Of a stretch of DNA of 64,000 nt, positions 42,572 to 50,824 are shown piece by piece. This stretch comes from JAVEDQ01 sp963783105 (GTDB taxonomy: Bacteria > Actinomycetota > Actinomycetes > Frankiales > Frankiaceae), in the NCBI GenBank assembly GCA_963783105.1, contig CAWAMI010000001.1, forward strand, positions 372,001-436,000, given 5' to 3'. The first letter of the stretch is position 1. Each line of letters opens with the position of its first letter. The translations under genes were made by a program, and so were the position numbers. The notes under the pieces were generated by a model. That model saw nothing but the letters and a program-made list of their open reading frames with translations, was not told the DNA's origin and did no database searches.

Positions 42572-44080
42572 ATGCGTGAGGGTGACGTCCTCGGCGGGCG
42601 CTACCGCCTCGCCGGCCTCGTCGCGGTCGGGGGCATGGGCGAGGTCTGGCGGGCCGACGACGAGACGCTGGGGCGTCAGGTCGCGGTGAAGGTGCTCAAG
42701 GCGGAGTACGCCGAGGACCCGACCTTCGTCGAACGGTTCCGCGCCGAGGCCCGCAACACCGCCATGCTCTCGCACAGCGGCATCGCCACCGTCTACGACT
42801 ACGGCGAGGTGGCGGTCGACGACGGGGGCGGCAGCAACGCCTACCTGGTGATGGAGCTCGTCCCCGGCCAGCCGCTGTCCGCCCTGCTCGCGGCCGACGG
42901 TCCGCTGCCACCGGACCGGACGATGAACATCGTCGGTCAGGCCGCGCTCGCGCTCCAGGCGGCCCACGAGGCGGGCGTCGTCCACCGGGACATCAAGCCG
43001 GGGAACATCCTGGTCACCGCGGACGACACCGTGAAGATCACGGACTTCGGCATCGCCCGCGCCGCCGATGCGGTCCCGCTGACCCGGACCGGAACGGTGC
43101 TGGGGACGGCGTTCTACCTGTCGCCCGAGCAGGCGGCGGGCGACGAGGTCGGCCCGGCGAGCGACATCTACTCGCTCGGGATCGTGGCCTACGAGTGCCT
43201 GTCCGGACGCCGGCCCTTCGCGGGTAGCAACCCGGTCGCGGTCGCGCTCGCGCACCAGCGCGAGCAGGCACCGCCGCTGCCGCAGGAGATCCCCCGTCAG
43301 GTCCAGGAGCTCGTCGGCCGGGCCATGGCGAAGAACCCGCCGGACCGGCCGCCGACGGCCGGCGAGTTCGGGCGCGCGGCGCTCGCGCTGCGGGACGGAC
43401 TGCAGGGCACCCGGCCCATGCCCGCGATGGGTATGACGCCGACGACCCGGATGGCCGGCACCCGCACCGGGGGCACCGCCGTGCTCCCGCGTACCGGTCC
43501 GCAGCCGAATCGCCCGGCACCGTTGCCGTCGCGCCCCCCGGCCCGGCGCAACCGCAATCTTCGTGCACCGTTGCTCGGGCTCCTCCTGCTCGCCCTGCTG
43601 ATCGGCGGGTTCCTCCTGGCCCGCGGCCTGACCGACGGCGGGTCGGGCTCGCCGAGCCGTGGCCCCAGCTCGTCGACCTCATCGACCGAGAACATCGACC
43701 CGAACGACTACATCGGGGACAAGCTCCGCGACGTCCGCTCGCGCCTGCAGGACCGCGGCTTCATCGTGTCGGTGTCCGGCTCGCCCGACGGTGACGCCCG
43801 GGTGACCTCGATCAGCCCGACCGGCGATGTCCGCAAGGGGTCGACGATCACCGTGACGGCGAGGTCGCAGCAGAGCTCGCAGCCGACCTCGGAGCAGACG
43901 AACGCCCCGCAGACCCAGGCGCCCTCGACGCCCAGCCCGGCGCGGTCGTCGACCGCGCCCAAGCCCTCCTCGGGCGGCGGCTCGAGTGGCGGGAGCAGCG
44001 GCGGCAGCAGCGGTGGTGGCAGCAGCGGTGGCGGTGGCATCCAGCTGCCCGGCGGCGTCGGTGGCTCGGGAGGCAACTGA
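42572..44080 (+). CDS. pknA: Ser/Thr protein kinase PknA, with one PASTA-like exterior domain
   Basis: A 502-residue membrane kinase. The kinase domain (about 8-275) has VAVGGMGEVWRA (P-loop), VAVKVLKA (Lys), VVHRDIKPGNILV, KITDFGIARA and YLSPEQAAG. One helix (about 332-352) is followed by a single PASTA-like repeat (YIGDKLRDVRSRLQDRGFIV to RKGSTITVTA) and a Ser/Gly-rich tail. M. tuberculosis PknA lacks such an exterior repeat. ATG at 42572; the GTG at 42560 abuts AGGAGG too closely. Confidence 0.92.
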   Translation: MREGDVLGGRYRLAGLVAVGGMGEVWRADDETLGRQVAVKVLKAEYAEDPTFVERFRAEARNTAMLSHSGIATVYDYGEVAVDDGGGSNAYLVMELVPGQPLSALLAADGPLPPDRTMNIVGQAALALQAAHEAGVVHRDIKPGNILVTADDTVKITDFGIARAADAVPLTRTGTVLGTAFYLSPEQAAGDEVGPASDIYSLGIVAYECLSGRRPFAGSNPVAVALAHQREQAPPLPQEIPRQVQELVGRAMAKNPPDRPPTAGEFGRAALALRDGLQGTRPMPAMGMTPTTRMAGTRTGGTAVLPRTGPQPNRPAPLPSRPPARRNRNLRAPLLGLLLLALLIGGFLLARGLTDGGSGSPSRGPSSSTSSTENIDPNDYIGDKLRDVRSRLQDRGFIVSVSGSPDGDARVTSISPTGDVRKGSTITVTARSQQSSQPTSEQTNAPQTQAPSTPSPARSSTAPKPSSGGGSSGGSSGGSSGGGSSGGGGIQLPGGVGGSGGN

Positions 44081-44104
44081 GTGCGGACGCGGGCCAGCGA
44101 GAAA

Positions 44105-44127
44105 CTCCCCGGAGCGGATCCGGGGAG
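44105..44127 (+). promoter_or_regulatory. hairpin over the pknB ribosome-binding region
   Basis: CTCCCCGGA pairs with TCCGGGGAG around a five-base loop between pknA and pknB. The 3' arm overlaps the GGGGAGGG upstream of the pknB ATG (spacing about 13), so folding would hide the only Shine-Dalgarno-like sequence. It could tune PknB relative to PknA or be a weak terminator. Confidence 0.45.
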
Positions 44128-44142
44128 GGTGCGGACACTTCC

Positions 44143-45924
44143 ATGACCGAGGCGGGAGCGTCCGGCTCGTCGGGAGCCTCCTCCTCGGGCGCCGCCGGCG
44201 CCTCGGGGGCTTCAGCGGCGGGCGCCGGTGGCACGCCCGGCGCCCGGCTGCTCGGACGGCGCTACGAGCTGGGTGGTCTGATCGGCCACGGCGGCATGGC
44301 CGAGGTCTACCGCGCCGCCGACACCCGCCTCGGACGCGACGTGGCGGTGAAGGTGCTGCGTCAGGACCTGGCGCGGGATCCGACCTTCCTCAGCCGCTTC
44401 CGCCGCGAGGCGCAGTCGGCGGCGTCGTTGAACCACCCCATGATCGTGGCGGTCTACGACACCGGGCAGGACAACGCGCCGACCCCGCCGCTGCCCTACA
44501 TCGTCATGGAGTACGTCCGCGGCCGGACGCTGCGCGAAGTGCTCCAGGCGGAGGGTCGGCTGACGCCGCAGCGGGCGACGGAGATCGTTGCCGACGTCTG
44601 CACGGCGCTGGAGTACAGCCACCGGGCGGGGATCATCCACCGCGACATCAAGCCCGGCAACGTGATGCTCACGGCCGAGGGCGCGGTGAAGGTGATGGAC
44701 TTCGGCATCGCCCGCGCGATCGCCGCCACCACCTCCACGGTCACCGCCACCGCCGCCGTCATGGGCACGGCCCAGTACCTGTCGCCGGAGCAGGCCCGCG
44801 GGGAGTCGGTCGACGCGCGCAGTGACCTGTACTCGACCGGCGTGCTGTTCTACGAGCTGCTCACCGGCCGGCCCCCCTTCACCGGCGACTCCGCCGTGGC
44901 CATCGCCTACCAGCACGTGCGGGAGGACCCTCCGCCGCCGTCGACCCACGACCCGGATCTGCCCCCGGACCTCGACGCCGTGGTGCTGAAGTCGCTCGCC
45001 AAGAACCCGGACAACCGCTACCAGTCCGCGCAGGAGATGCGGCAGGACCTCGAGCGAGCGCTGTCCGGCTCCCGCGTCCTGGCCACGCCGGTGCTGCGGG
45101 ATCCGCTCACCGATCCCGGCCGCCGCCTGGTCCTCCCGGTCCGCCGCCGCTCGCTGCTCTACGCCCTGCTCGCGCTGCTGGTGGTGGCCGCACTGGTCGG
45201 CGCCGCCCTGCTGGCCCGCGGGTTGCTGGCCGGTCCGCAGACGGTGCGGGTTCCGGACCTGGCCAACGAGAACCGAGAGGCGGCGATCAAACAGCTCGAG
45301 GACGCCCGGCTGCAGCCGGGCACCATCACGGACCGGGAGAGCGCGGTCCAGCCCGGGCTCGTCATCGAGCAGAACCCCGCCCCGGGCACCGCGGTCGACG
45401 AGGAGTCGCAGGTCGACCTGGTGCTGTCCCGCGGCCCGGGCACGCGGACCATCCCGGACCTCACCGGCGTGTCCGAGGTCGACGCGACGACGCAGCTCCA
45501 GGCGCTCCAGCTCGTCGTCGCGACCACCACCGTGGACGACCTGTCCCAGCCGGCGGGGACGGTGAGCAGCAGCAGCCCGGCGGCCGGCACCTCGGTGCCG
45601 ACCGGCAGCACCGTGACCTTGAAGGTGGTCAGCGGCTCCACGACGGTTCCCAGCGTGGTCAACCAGCCCGAGGGCACGGCCACGCGCACCATCTCCGGCC
45701 TCGGCCTGACGCCGCAGATCACCCGCCGACCCACACCGGGTCAGCCGCCGGACGTCGTCCTCGAGCAGACGCCGGCGGCAGGCGAGCGGATCGAGCGCGG
45801 CGGGACCGTGGGCCTCGTGGTCTCGGCCGCCGCGCCCAGCCCCTCGCCGACGCCCTCGCCTGCGTCGCCGACTCCTTCGCCGGCCAAGCCGCAGACCCCG
45901 AAGCCGAGCCCGAAGAAGAAGTAG
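44143..45924 (+). CDS. pknB: Ser/Thr protein kinase PknB with three PASTA domains
   Basis: A 593-residue receptor kinase sensing muropeptides or lipid II. After an unusual 33-residue Ala/Ser/Gly-rich start, the kinase domain (about 40-305) has IGHGGMAEVYRA, VAVKVLRQD, IIHRDIKPGNVML, VMDFGIARA and YLSPEQARG. One helix (about 340-365) is followed by three PASTA repeats (RVPDLANENREAAIKQL, TIPDLTGVSEVDATTQL, TVPSVVNQPEGTATRTI), one fewer than in M. tuberculosis, and a Pro/Ser/Lys tail. Last gene of the fhaA-pknB cluster, convergent with trpG. Confidence 0.95.
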   Translation: MTEAGASGSSGASSSGAAGASGASAAGAGGTPGARLLGRRYELGGLIGHGGMAEVYRAADTRLGRDVAVKVLRQDLARDPTFLSRFRREAQSAASLNHPMIVAVYDTGQDNAPTPPLPYIVMEYVRGRTLREVLQAEGRLTPQRATEIVADVCTALEYSHRAGIIHRDIKPGNVMLTAEGAVKVMDFGIARAIAATTSTVTATAAVMGTAQYLSPEQARGESVDARSDLYSTGVLFYELLTGRPPFTGDSAVAIAYQHVREDPPPPSTHDPDLPPDLDAVVLKSLAKNPDNRYQSAQEMRQDLERALSGSRVLATPVLRDPLTDPGRRLVLPVRRRSLLYALLALLVVAALVGAALLARGLLAGPQTVRVPDLANENREAAIKQLEDARLQPGTITDRESAVQPGLVIEQNPAPGTAVDEESQVDLVLSRGPGTRTIPDLTGVSEVDATTQLQALQLVVATTTVDDLSQPAGTVSSSSPAAGTSVPTGSTVTLKVVSGSTTVPSVVNQPEGTATRTISGLGLTPQITRRPTPGQPPDVVLEQTPAAGERIERGGTVGLVVSAAAPSPSPTPSPASPTPSPAKPQTPKPSPKKK

Positions 45925-45957
45925 GACCTGCCGAACCAGGACCGGGCGGAGCAGGGA

Positions 45958-46620
45958 TCAGGCGAAGGCGGCGGCCCGCAGCCCGTCCATCTCGGCGGAC
46001 AGCGCCGGCGCCCGTTCGAGGGCCCCCGCGTCCCCGCAGTCCGCGAGCCATCGGGCCAGCATCAGGTGGCCGCCCTGGGTGAGCACGGACTCGGGGTGGA
46101 ACTGCACGCCCTCCAGCGGGAGGCTCCGGTGCCGGAGCCCCATGACCACGCCGCTGGCGGTCGCCGCGGTGACCTCCAGCTCGTCGGGGACGCTGTCCGC
46201 CTCGACGGCCAGCGAGTGGTAGCGGGTGGCGACGAAAGGCTCGGGCAGGTCGACGAGGATGCTGCCGCGCCCGTCGAGCGGCGGATGGGTGACCAGGCTC
46301 GTCTTGCCGTGCAGCAGCTCGGGGGCGCGCACGACCTTGCCGCCGAAGGCCACGCCGAGAGCCTGGTGGCCGAGGCAGACCCCGAGCATCGGGGTGGCGG
46401 TCTCGGCGCAGTGCGCGACCATCGCGACGCTGACCCCGGCGTCGTCGGGGTGACCCGGCCCCGGGGAGAGCAGCACGCCGTCGACGCCGAGCCCGGCCGC
46501 CTCGTCCACGGTCACCGCGTCGTTGCGCCGCACCACGCAGTCGGCCCCCAGCTGGCCGAGGTACTGCACGAGGTTGAAGACGAACGAGTCGTAGTTGTCG
46601 ACGACGAGGATCCTGCTCAC
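45958..46620 (-). CDS. trpG: anthranilate/aminodeoxychorismate synthase glutaminase subunit
   Basis: A 220-residue class I glutamine amidotransferase. VVDNYDSFVFNLVQYL at the start, MLGVCLGHQALGVAFGG with the nucleophilic Cys and VQFHPESVLT with the catalytic His. It supplies ammonia to the TrpE or PabB partner, absent here. Position next to pknB matches the mycobacterial trpG. Its GTG overlaps the stop of the AMP-ligase-like gene (GTGA), so it is translated after it. TrpG versus PabA cannot be told apart by sequence alone. Confidence 0.92.
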   Translation of the reverse strand: MSRILVVDNYDSFVFNLVQYLGQLGADCVVRRNDAVTVDEAAGLGVDGVLLSPGPGHPDDAGVSVAMVAHCAETATPMLGVCLGHQALGVAFGGKVVRAPELLHGKTSLVTHPPLDGRGSILVDLPEPFVATRYHSLAVEADSVPDELEVTAATASGVVMGLRHRSLPLEGVQFHPESVLTQGGHLMLARWLADCGDAGALERAPALSAEMDGLRAAAFA

Positions 46621-48068
46621 GTCGATCCAGTCTGCCCGAGAACCTCGACCCAGCCGTCGTCGCGCACGCAGGCCAACACGTCGGTGAACAGCCAGCCGTC
46701 CCGCAGTACCTGGTCGGTCAGGTCGGGCCGGGCGTGGAAGCCCGCGAAGACCTGCGGGCCGCGCAGCACGAGCCGGCCCGGCCGGCCGGGGCGCAGCGGC
46801 GTCCCGTCCGGCGCGACGACCCGGATCTCGGTGGAGGGCAGGGGGATGCCGACCCGGCCGGGCCGGCCGGCGTCGTGCACCGACGGCCGGAGCGGCGTCC
46901 CGAGCACGACGGGCGCGCCGGGCACGCTCAGGCCGTCGACGACCCGGGCGCCGGTCAGCCCCTCGAGGCGGCTCGCCTCCGAGGACGCGCGCAGGTCCGG
47001 ACCGGTGACGAACAGGCGCACCGACCGCAGGTCGACCCAGCTGGGGTCGGGGTCGTCGAGCAACTCGGCGAACAGGGTCCGGGCCCCGACGACGATGGTC
47101 GGGCGAACGGCGTCCCGGGCCGGCAGTGCGGGATCGCCGGGTCGCCGGGGTACGAGCAGCAGGGCCGCCCCCAGCAGCAGCCCCGCGGCCACGCACAGGG
47201 TCAGCGCCTCGGCGGTGAACAGCGGCAGTCCGACCAGCACCGCCTCGCGACCGAGGCGGGCGTGAGCGAGCCACGCGATCACCTGCGTGCCGGATCCCAG
47301 CAGGTTCGTCACGGTGAGCACCTGGGCCGCCTGGGGCGTCGCGTAGACGAGCAGGGCCGGGTCCGTACCCCGGCACGTCCCGTCGTCGGCGCCCGGCGCC
47401 GGCACGGGCAGCCCGCGCGCGCGGCGGAGCTCCTCGCTCCACATCCGGGCGCCGGCACCCGGCGGCACGGACGCGCTCACGCGGATGCGCTCGCGCCGGT
47501 TCGACCGCGCGGGGACGTTCAACGCCAGCCGGTCGATCGCGGGCAGGTAGTCGGTGGCGACGGAGGCGATCACCTCACGGACGGAGGTCGCGGGGTCGTC
47601 CCGGGCCGCGCGTACCCGCTCGAAGTCGCGGTCGAGGCAGAGAACGACCTCGGCCCCGCAGTCGGCGAGCGCGGTCACCAGGTCGTCGGGAGCCCAGGAC
47701 GGGTCGAGCGGTGCCGCGACCGCGCCGAGGCGCAGGATCGCGTGCAGCCCGATGACGAGCTGCGGGCAGTTGGGCAGCACCAGCGCGACCGGGTCGCCCG
47801 GCCCGACCCCCAACCGGGCGAGACAGGTCGACAGAAGCTCGGCGTCGTGCCGGAGCTCGCGGTAGGTGATCTCCCGGCCCAGGTAGCAGATCGCGGCGGA
47901 GCCCGGCCACCGTTCGGCCGCCTCGTCCAGGCACGCCGTCACCGTGCGCTGCGGCGGGGTGATCTCCGCCGGTACCTCGTCGTCGTAGAGACGCAGCCAG
48001 GGCCGCTCGAGGGTCGACGATGCCTCGAGCGAATCGGCTGCCCCGACGGCTCCGACGTCGCGTTCCAC
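46617..48068 (-). CDS. AMP-binding (ANL-superfamily) pseudoenzyme, truncated
   Basis: A 483-residue protein with the fold of acyl/aryl-CoA ligases but not their active site. Early motifs are present (ITYRELRHDAELLSTCLARL, VALVLPNCPQLVIGLHAILR, LGAVAAPLDP). At the phosphate-loop position, where ligases have YTSGTTGxPKG, it reads YATPQAAQVLTVTN; the YGxTE segment is DGLSVPG; TGD is TDV; and the protein ends at VEVLGQTGST, before the GRxKD hinge and the roughly 110-residue C-terminal lobe with the catalytic Lys. Adenylation is not expected. The GTG at 48068 gives the shortest sensible start. It lies between the DUF881 gene and trpG. Confidence 0.78.
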   Translation of the reverse strand: MERDVGAVGAADSLEASSTLERPWLRLYDDEVPAEITPPQRTVTACLDEAAERWPGSAAICYLGREITYRELRHDAELLSTCLARLGVGPGDPVALVLPNCPQLVIGLHAILRLGAVAAPLDPSWAPDDLVTALADCGAEVVLCLDRDFERVRAARDDPATSVREVIASVATDYLPAIDRLALNVPARSNRRERIRVSASVPPGAGARMWSEELRRARGLPVPAPGADDGTCRGTDPALLVYATPQAAQVLTVTNLLGSGTQVIAWLAHARLGREAVLVGLPLFTAEALTLCVAAGLLLGAALLLVPRRPGDPALPARDAVRPTIVVGARTLFAELLDDPDPSWVDLRSVRLFVTGPDLRASSEASRLEGLTGARVVDGLSVPGAPVVLGTPLRPSVHDAGRPGRVGIPLPSTEIRVVAPDGTPLRPGRPGRLVLRGPQVFAGFHARPDLTDQVLRDGWLFTDVLACVRDDGWVEVLGQTGST

Positions 48069-48175
48069 CGTCTGTCGTCCACCTCCCGCCGTTCCCTCGC
48101 TCGGATCCTCGCACCCCACGTGGGCGACCCCTTCGTCGGGCCGGAACCGGCTCCGGACCGTGACGCCGCGGCTGC

Positions 48176-48904
48176 TCAGGGGAGCGGTTGGGCGTCGACC
48201 TCGAAGGCGCCGTCGTAGGCCGGCAACCGGAGTTCCCGTTCGGCCGCCCGCGTGAACACGAGCCCGTACGCGTCGACGTACTGACGGAACACCTGCACCG
48301 ACGACGCGTCGTCGAGGGCCGCGTTGAGGCGGGTCGGATCGCCGATCGCCCGGACGACGAAGGGTGGCGAGTAGACCGCCCCGTGCAGCAGCAGCGTGTT
48401 GCCCACGCAGCGCACCGCGGTGGTGCTGACGACCCGCTGACCCATGATCGACATGGCCTCGGCGCCGCCCGCCCACAGGGCGTTGACCACGCCCTGGATG
48501 TCCTGCTGGTGCACGACGAGGTCGTCCGGCTCCGGCGGCGGCAGGCCGGGCGGCGGCGGCCGGTCCCGCGCCGTCGGTGGGGCGTCGGAGAGCGTCACGG
48601 TCAGACCCGGCCCGGTCACCGCCTCGAGTCCCGCCGGGCCGGCCAGCCGGGAGGCGTCCCGCGTCGCCGCGGCCACGCGGGCGTCGGTGCCGGCCTGCGC
48701 CCGGGTGCGGGCCTCCACGTCGCCGCGCAGGGCCTGGACGCGGTTCTGGAGCTCTGCGACCCGTTCCTGCTCCGCCACGACGAGTTCGGGCAGTTGGTCG
48801 CGCTGACCGCGCAGCTCGGTCCCGCGCGACGTGTTCGCCGCCGTGGTCATCAACAGGCCCGCCGCGACCGCCACCAGGGGCACGAGGACGCGGTAGCGGC
48901 TCAC
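48176..48904 (-). CDS. DUF881-family membrane-anchored protein
   Basis: A 242-residue protein homologous to mycobacterial Rv0012: an N-terminal membrane helix (about 5-22), a coiled coil (about 30-75, LRGQRDQLPELVVAEQERVA), and the DUF881 domain with LTVTLSDAPP, VVHQQDIQGVVNALWAGGAE, AMSIMGQRV and TLLLHGAVYSPPFVVRAIG. Related proteins pair with the division machinery; function unproven. GGGAGGTGCGCCG before the GTG at 48904 sets the start. It is divergent from crgA. Confidence 0.9.
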   Translation of the reverse strand: MSRYRVLVPLVAVAAGLLMTTAANTSRGTELRGQRDQLPELVVAEQERVAELQNRVQALRGDVEARTRAQAGTDARVAAATRDASRLAGPAGLEAVTGPGLTVTLSDAPPTARDRPPPPGLPPPEPDDLVVHQQDIQGVVNALWAGGAEAMSIMGQRVVSTTAVRCVGNTLLLHGAVYSPPFVVRAIGDPTRLNAALDDASSVQVFRQYVDAYGLVFTRAAERELRLPAYDGAFEVDAQPLP

Positions 48905-48985
48905 CGGCGCACCTCCCGCGTTCCGTCCCGGCTCCCCGTAATGTCGAGGCACTCATTGTCCCGGTCAGCTGCTGGAGCGCTCGAA

Positions 48986-49252
48986 GTGCCGATCTCGCGT
49001 CGTCGCAAGAAGAAGAGCACCCCTGCCGTCGTCACGCCGGCGACGAGGGCAAAGCGTACGGCGCCGCCGCCGTCCCCGCCCTGGTACGGCGGACTGATCC
49101 TCGCGATGTTCGTGCTGGGGATCGTGTGGCTGCTCGTCTACTACCTGTCCAACGGCGGCGTGCTCGGTCTGGAGAGCCTCGGCGGGTTCAACCTGCTGAT
49201 CGGCTTCGGCTTCGTCGTGGTGGGACTCGGGCTCGCCACCCGGTGGCGCTGA
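48986..49252 (+). CDS. crgA: cell division protein CrgA
   Basis: An 88-residue protein with a basic start (PISRRRKKKS), a Pro-rich stretch PPSPPWYGG and two membrane helices (about 37-57 and 66-84; GLILAMFVLGIVWLLVYYLS, FNLLIGFGFVVVGLGLATRW). CrgA coordinates FtsI and other septal proteins in mycobacteria and streptomycetes. GTG start at 48986, 82 bases from the divergent DUF881 gene. Confidence 0.95.
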   Translation: MPISRRRKKKSTPAVVTPATRAKRTAPPPSPPWYGGLILAMFVLGIVWLLVYYLSNGGVLGLESLGGFNLLIGFGFVVVGLGLATRWR

Positions 49253-49333
49253 GGCGCAGCCTGATCCCGGGCGAACCCGCAGCTCAGAGCGGTTGCCGAG
49301 GGGCATGACAAGCCTGGAACTTCACCGCTGTCG

Positions 49334-49365
49334 TTTGTCCCCAGCGGTTATCCACAGTGTGGAAA
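49334..49365. promoter_or_regulatory. cluster of DnaA-box-like sequences
   Basis: TTGTCCCCA at 49334-49342 (one mismatch to TTGTCCACA), a perfect TTATCCACA at 49348-49356, and a reverse near-match TGTGGAAAC at about 49357-49365. The three lie in the 240-base gene-free gap after crgA. Spacing and sequence fit DnaA binding, about 14 kb from dnaN. DnaA titration or local regulation is possible. Confidence 0.5.
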
Positions 49366-49492
49366 CTCGGGCGGCGCATCGGCCGGGAGTCGTTCTCGAG
49401 TCCGTTATCGGCAGGCAGGACGCGGACCTTGAGCCGGTCGTGCGCCTGATTCCGGGGCTGCCCGTTCACCCCGGGCCGACACGTCGCCGCCG

Positions 49493-49927
49493 ATGAGGTC
49501 CTGGCCGATGAGGTGCTGGAGGCCGGCGCCCCTGCGCACCGCGGGGTACGCCGCCGGCGCGGTCCTCGCCGGCGTCCTGGCCACCCTCGGCGACCAGGGT
49601 CCTGCGGCCCTCGACGGCGGACTGCCGCTGCTCGTGGTCGCCGGGGTGCTGCTCGCGCTCGTCGGGCTCGACCTGTGGTTCGGCGAGGTGCTCTGCGCGG
49701 ACGCCGACGGGCTCGTCCTGTCCCGCGGGCCGCGCCGGGGCGAGCGGTTGCGCTGGGACGAGATCGAGCGCATCGAGGCCACCTCGACGACATCCCGGGC
49801 CGTGCTGCGCCTGAGCTCACTGGAGATCGACCTCGGCGCCCGGTTGGTCGTGCTCAGCCGGCACCGCCTCGGCGCCGACCCGGTGGCCGTCGCGGACGAG
49901 CTGCGATCCCTGCGATCGGGAGGCTGA
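49493..49927 (+). CDS. PH-domain membrane protein (Rv0010c-like)
   Basis: A 144-residue protein: two N-terminal membrane helices (about 17-35 and 42-60; AGYAAGAVLAGVLATLG, LPLLVVAGVLLALVGLDLWF), then a bacterial PH-like domain (VLCADADGLVLSRGPRRGERLRWDEIERIEA). Matches the small PH-domain gene between crgA and ppiA in mycobacteria. Function unknown. ATG at 49493, weak ribosome site. Convergent with the rhomboid gene. Confidence 0.8.
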   Translation: MRSWPMRCWRPAPLRTAGYAAGAVLAGVLATLGDQGPAALDGGLPLLVVAGVLLALVGLDLWFGEVLCADADGLVLSRGPRRGERLRWDEIERIEATSTTSRAVLRLSSLEIDLGARLVVLSRHRLGADPVAVADELRSLRSGG

Positions 49928-49948
49928 GCAGGCTCCGTGTGCCCGGCG

Positions 49949-50824
49949 TCAGGTCGAGGCGGCCAGCCCGGCGGCACCGACGCCGAACAGCACGACCCCG
50001 AGCGCGAGCACCACACCGATCTGGACCGCCTGCCACCACGCCGGTCGGGACGGGAGAACCGTGTAGATCAGCCCGATGACCCCGCCGGTGATCAGGCCTC
50101 CGACGTGGGCCCACAGGCTCACGTTCGGGATGAGGAGGGTGAGCACGAGGTTGATCCCGATGGTGATGAGGATGCCCGAGGCCTCGAGGCGCAGACGCCT
50201 GGCCACCAGGTAGAAGGCGCTGAACAGACCGAAGATGGCGCCGCTCGCACCCAGTCCCCAGCTGATCGGCGAGTCGACCAGGTAGACCAGCGCGCTCCCC
50301 CCGAGCGCCGCGACGACGTAGAGCGCCAGGTAGCGCGCCCAGCCGAGCACCTGCTCGAGTTGCTGGCCGATCAACACCAGGATCAGCATGTTCAAGCCGA
50401 TGTGGATGATGCTGTTGTGCAGGAAGGCCGAGGTGAGCAGCCGCCACGGCTCATCGGGGACGTAGAGATTGACCTGGGAAAACCGCTGGACGAAGTCGTT
50501 CGCTTGCTGGAACGCGGGCAGGCCGCCCACCGGGAATCCTTCGAGCACGAACGCGACGACGTTCAGCGCGACGAGCGTCCAGGTGACGACCGGCTGACGG
50601 GCCCGGGCCGGACCGCCGAGGGGGTTCGTCGGCGTCCGCATCGACCGCTGGCCGGCCGCGACGTCGTCCGGGCACTGGAAGCCGACGGCCGCGGGACGCA
50701 TGCACTCGGCGCAGATGGGGCGCCCGCAGCGCGTGCACGAGACGTACGTGGGCCTATCCGGATGTCGGTAACAGGGCTGCGCGACCGGGTCCGGCGCCGG
50801 TCGCGCAGCGGGCGTCGAACTCAG
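49949..50824 (-). CDS. rhomboid-family intramembrane serine protease with zinc-ribbon start
   Basis: A 291-residue protein. The N-terminus is a treble-clef zinc motif, CYRHPDRPTYVSCTRCGRPI then CAECMRPAAVGFQC; the rhomboid core has six helices with HNSIIHIGLNML, GASGAIFGLF with the catalytic Ser, and AHVGGLITGGVIG with the catalytic His. It cleaves membrane proteins. No ATG, GTG or TTG lies in frame before the zinc motif; CTG at 50824 overlaps the ppiA TGA as CTGA and is the likely start. Otherwise translation would begin at ATG in ECMRP, losing the zinc motif. Confidence 0.87.
   Translation of the reverse strand: MSSTPAARPAPDPVAQPCYRHPDRPTYVSCTRCGRPICAECMRPAAVGFQCPDDVAAGQRSMRTPTNPLGGPARARQPVVTWTLVALNVVAFVLEGFPVGGLPAFQQANDFVQRFSQVNLYVPDEPWRLLTSAFLHNSIIHIGLNMLILVLIGQQLEQVLGWARYLALYVVAALGGSALVYLVDSPISWGLGASGAIFGLFSAFYLVARRLRLEASGILITIGINLVLTLLIPNVSLWAHVGGLITGGVIGLIYTVLPSRPAWWQAVQIGVVLALGVVLFGVGAAGLAAST

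Noticed and set aside
49334..49365. DnaA-box cluster as the replication origin itself
   Set aside because: Too few boxes and no AT-rich unwinding region; the dnaA-dnaN spacer beyond the right edge is the expected origin.
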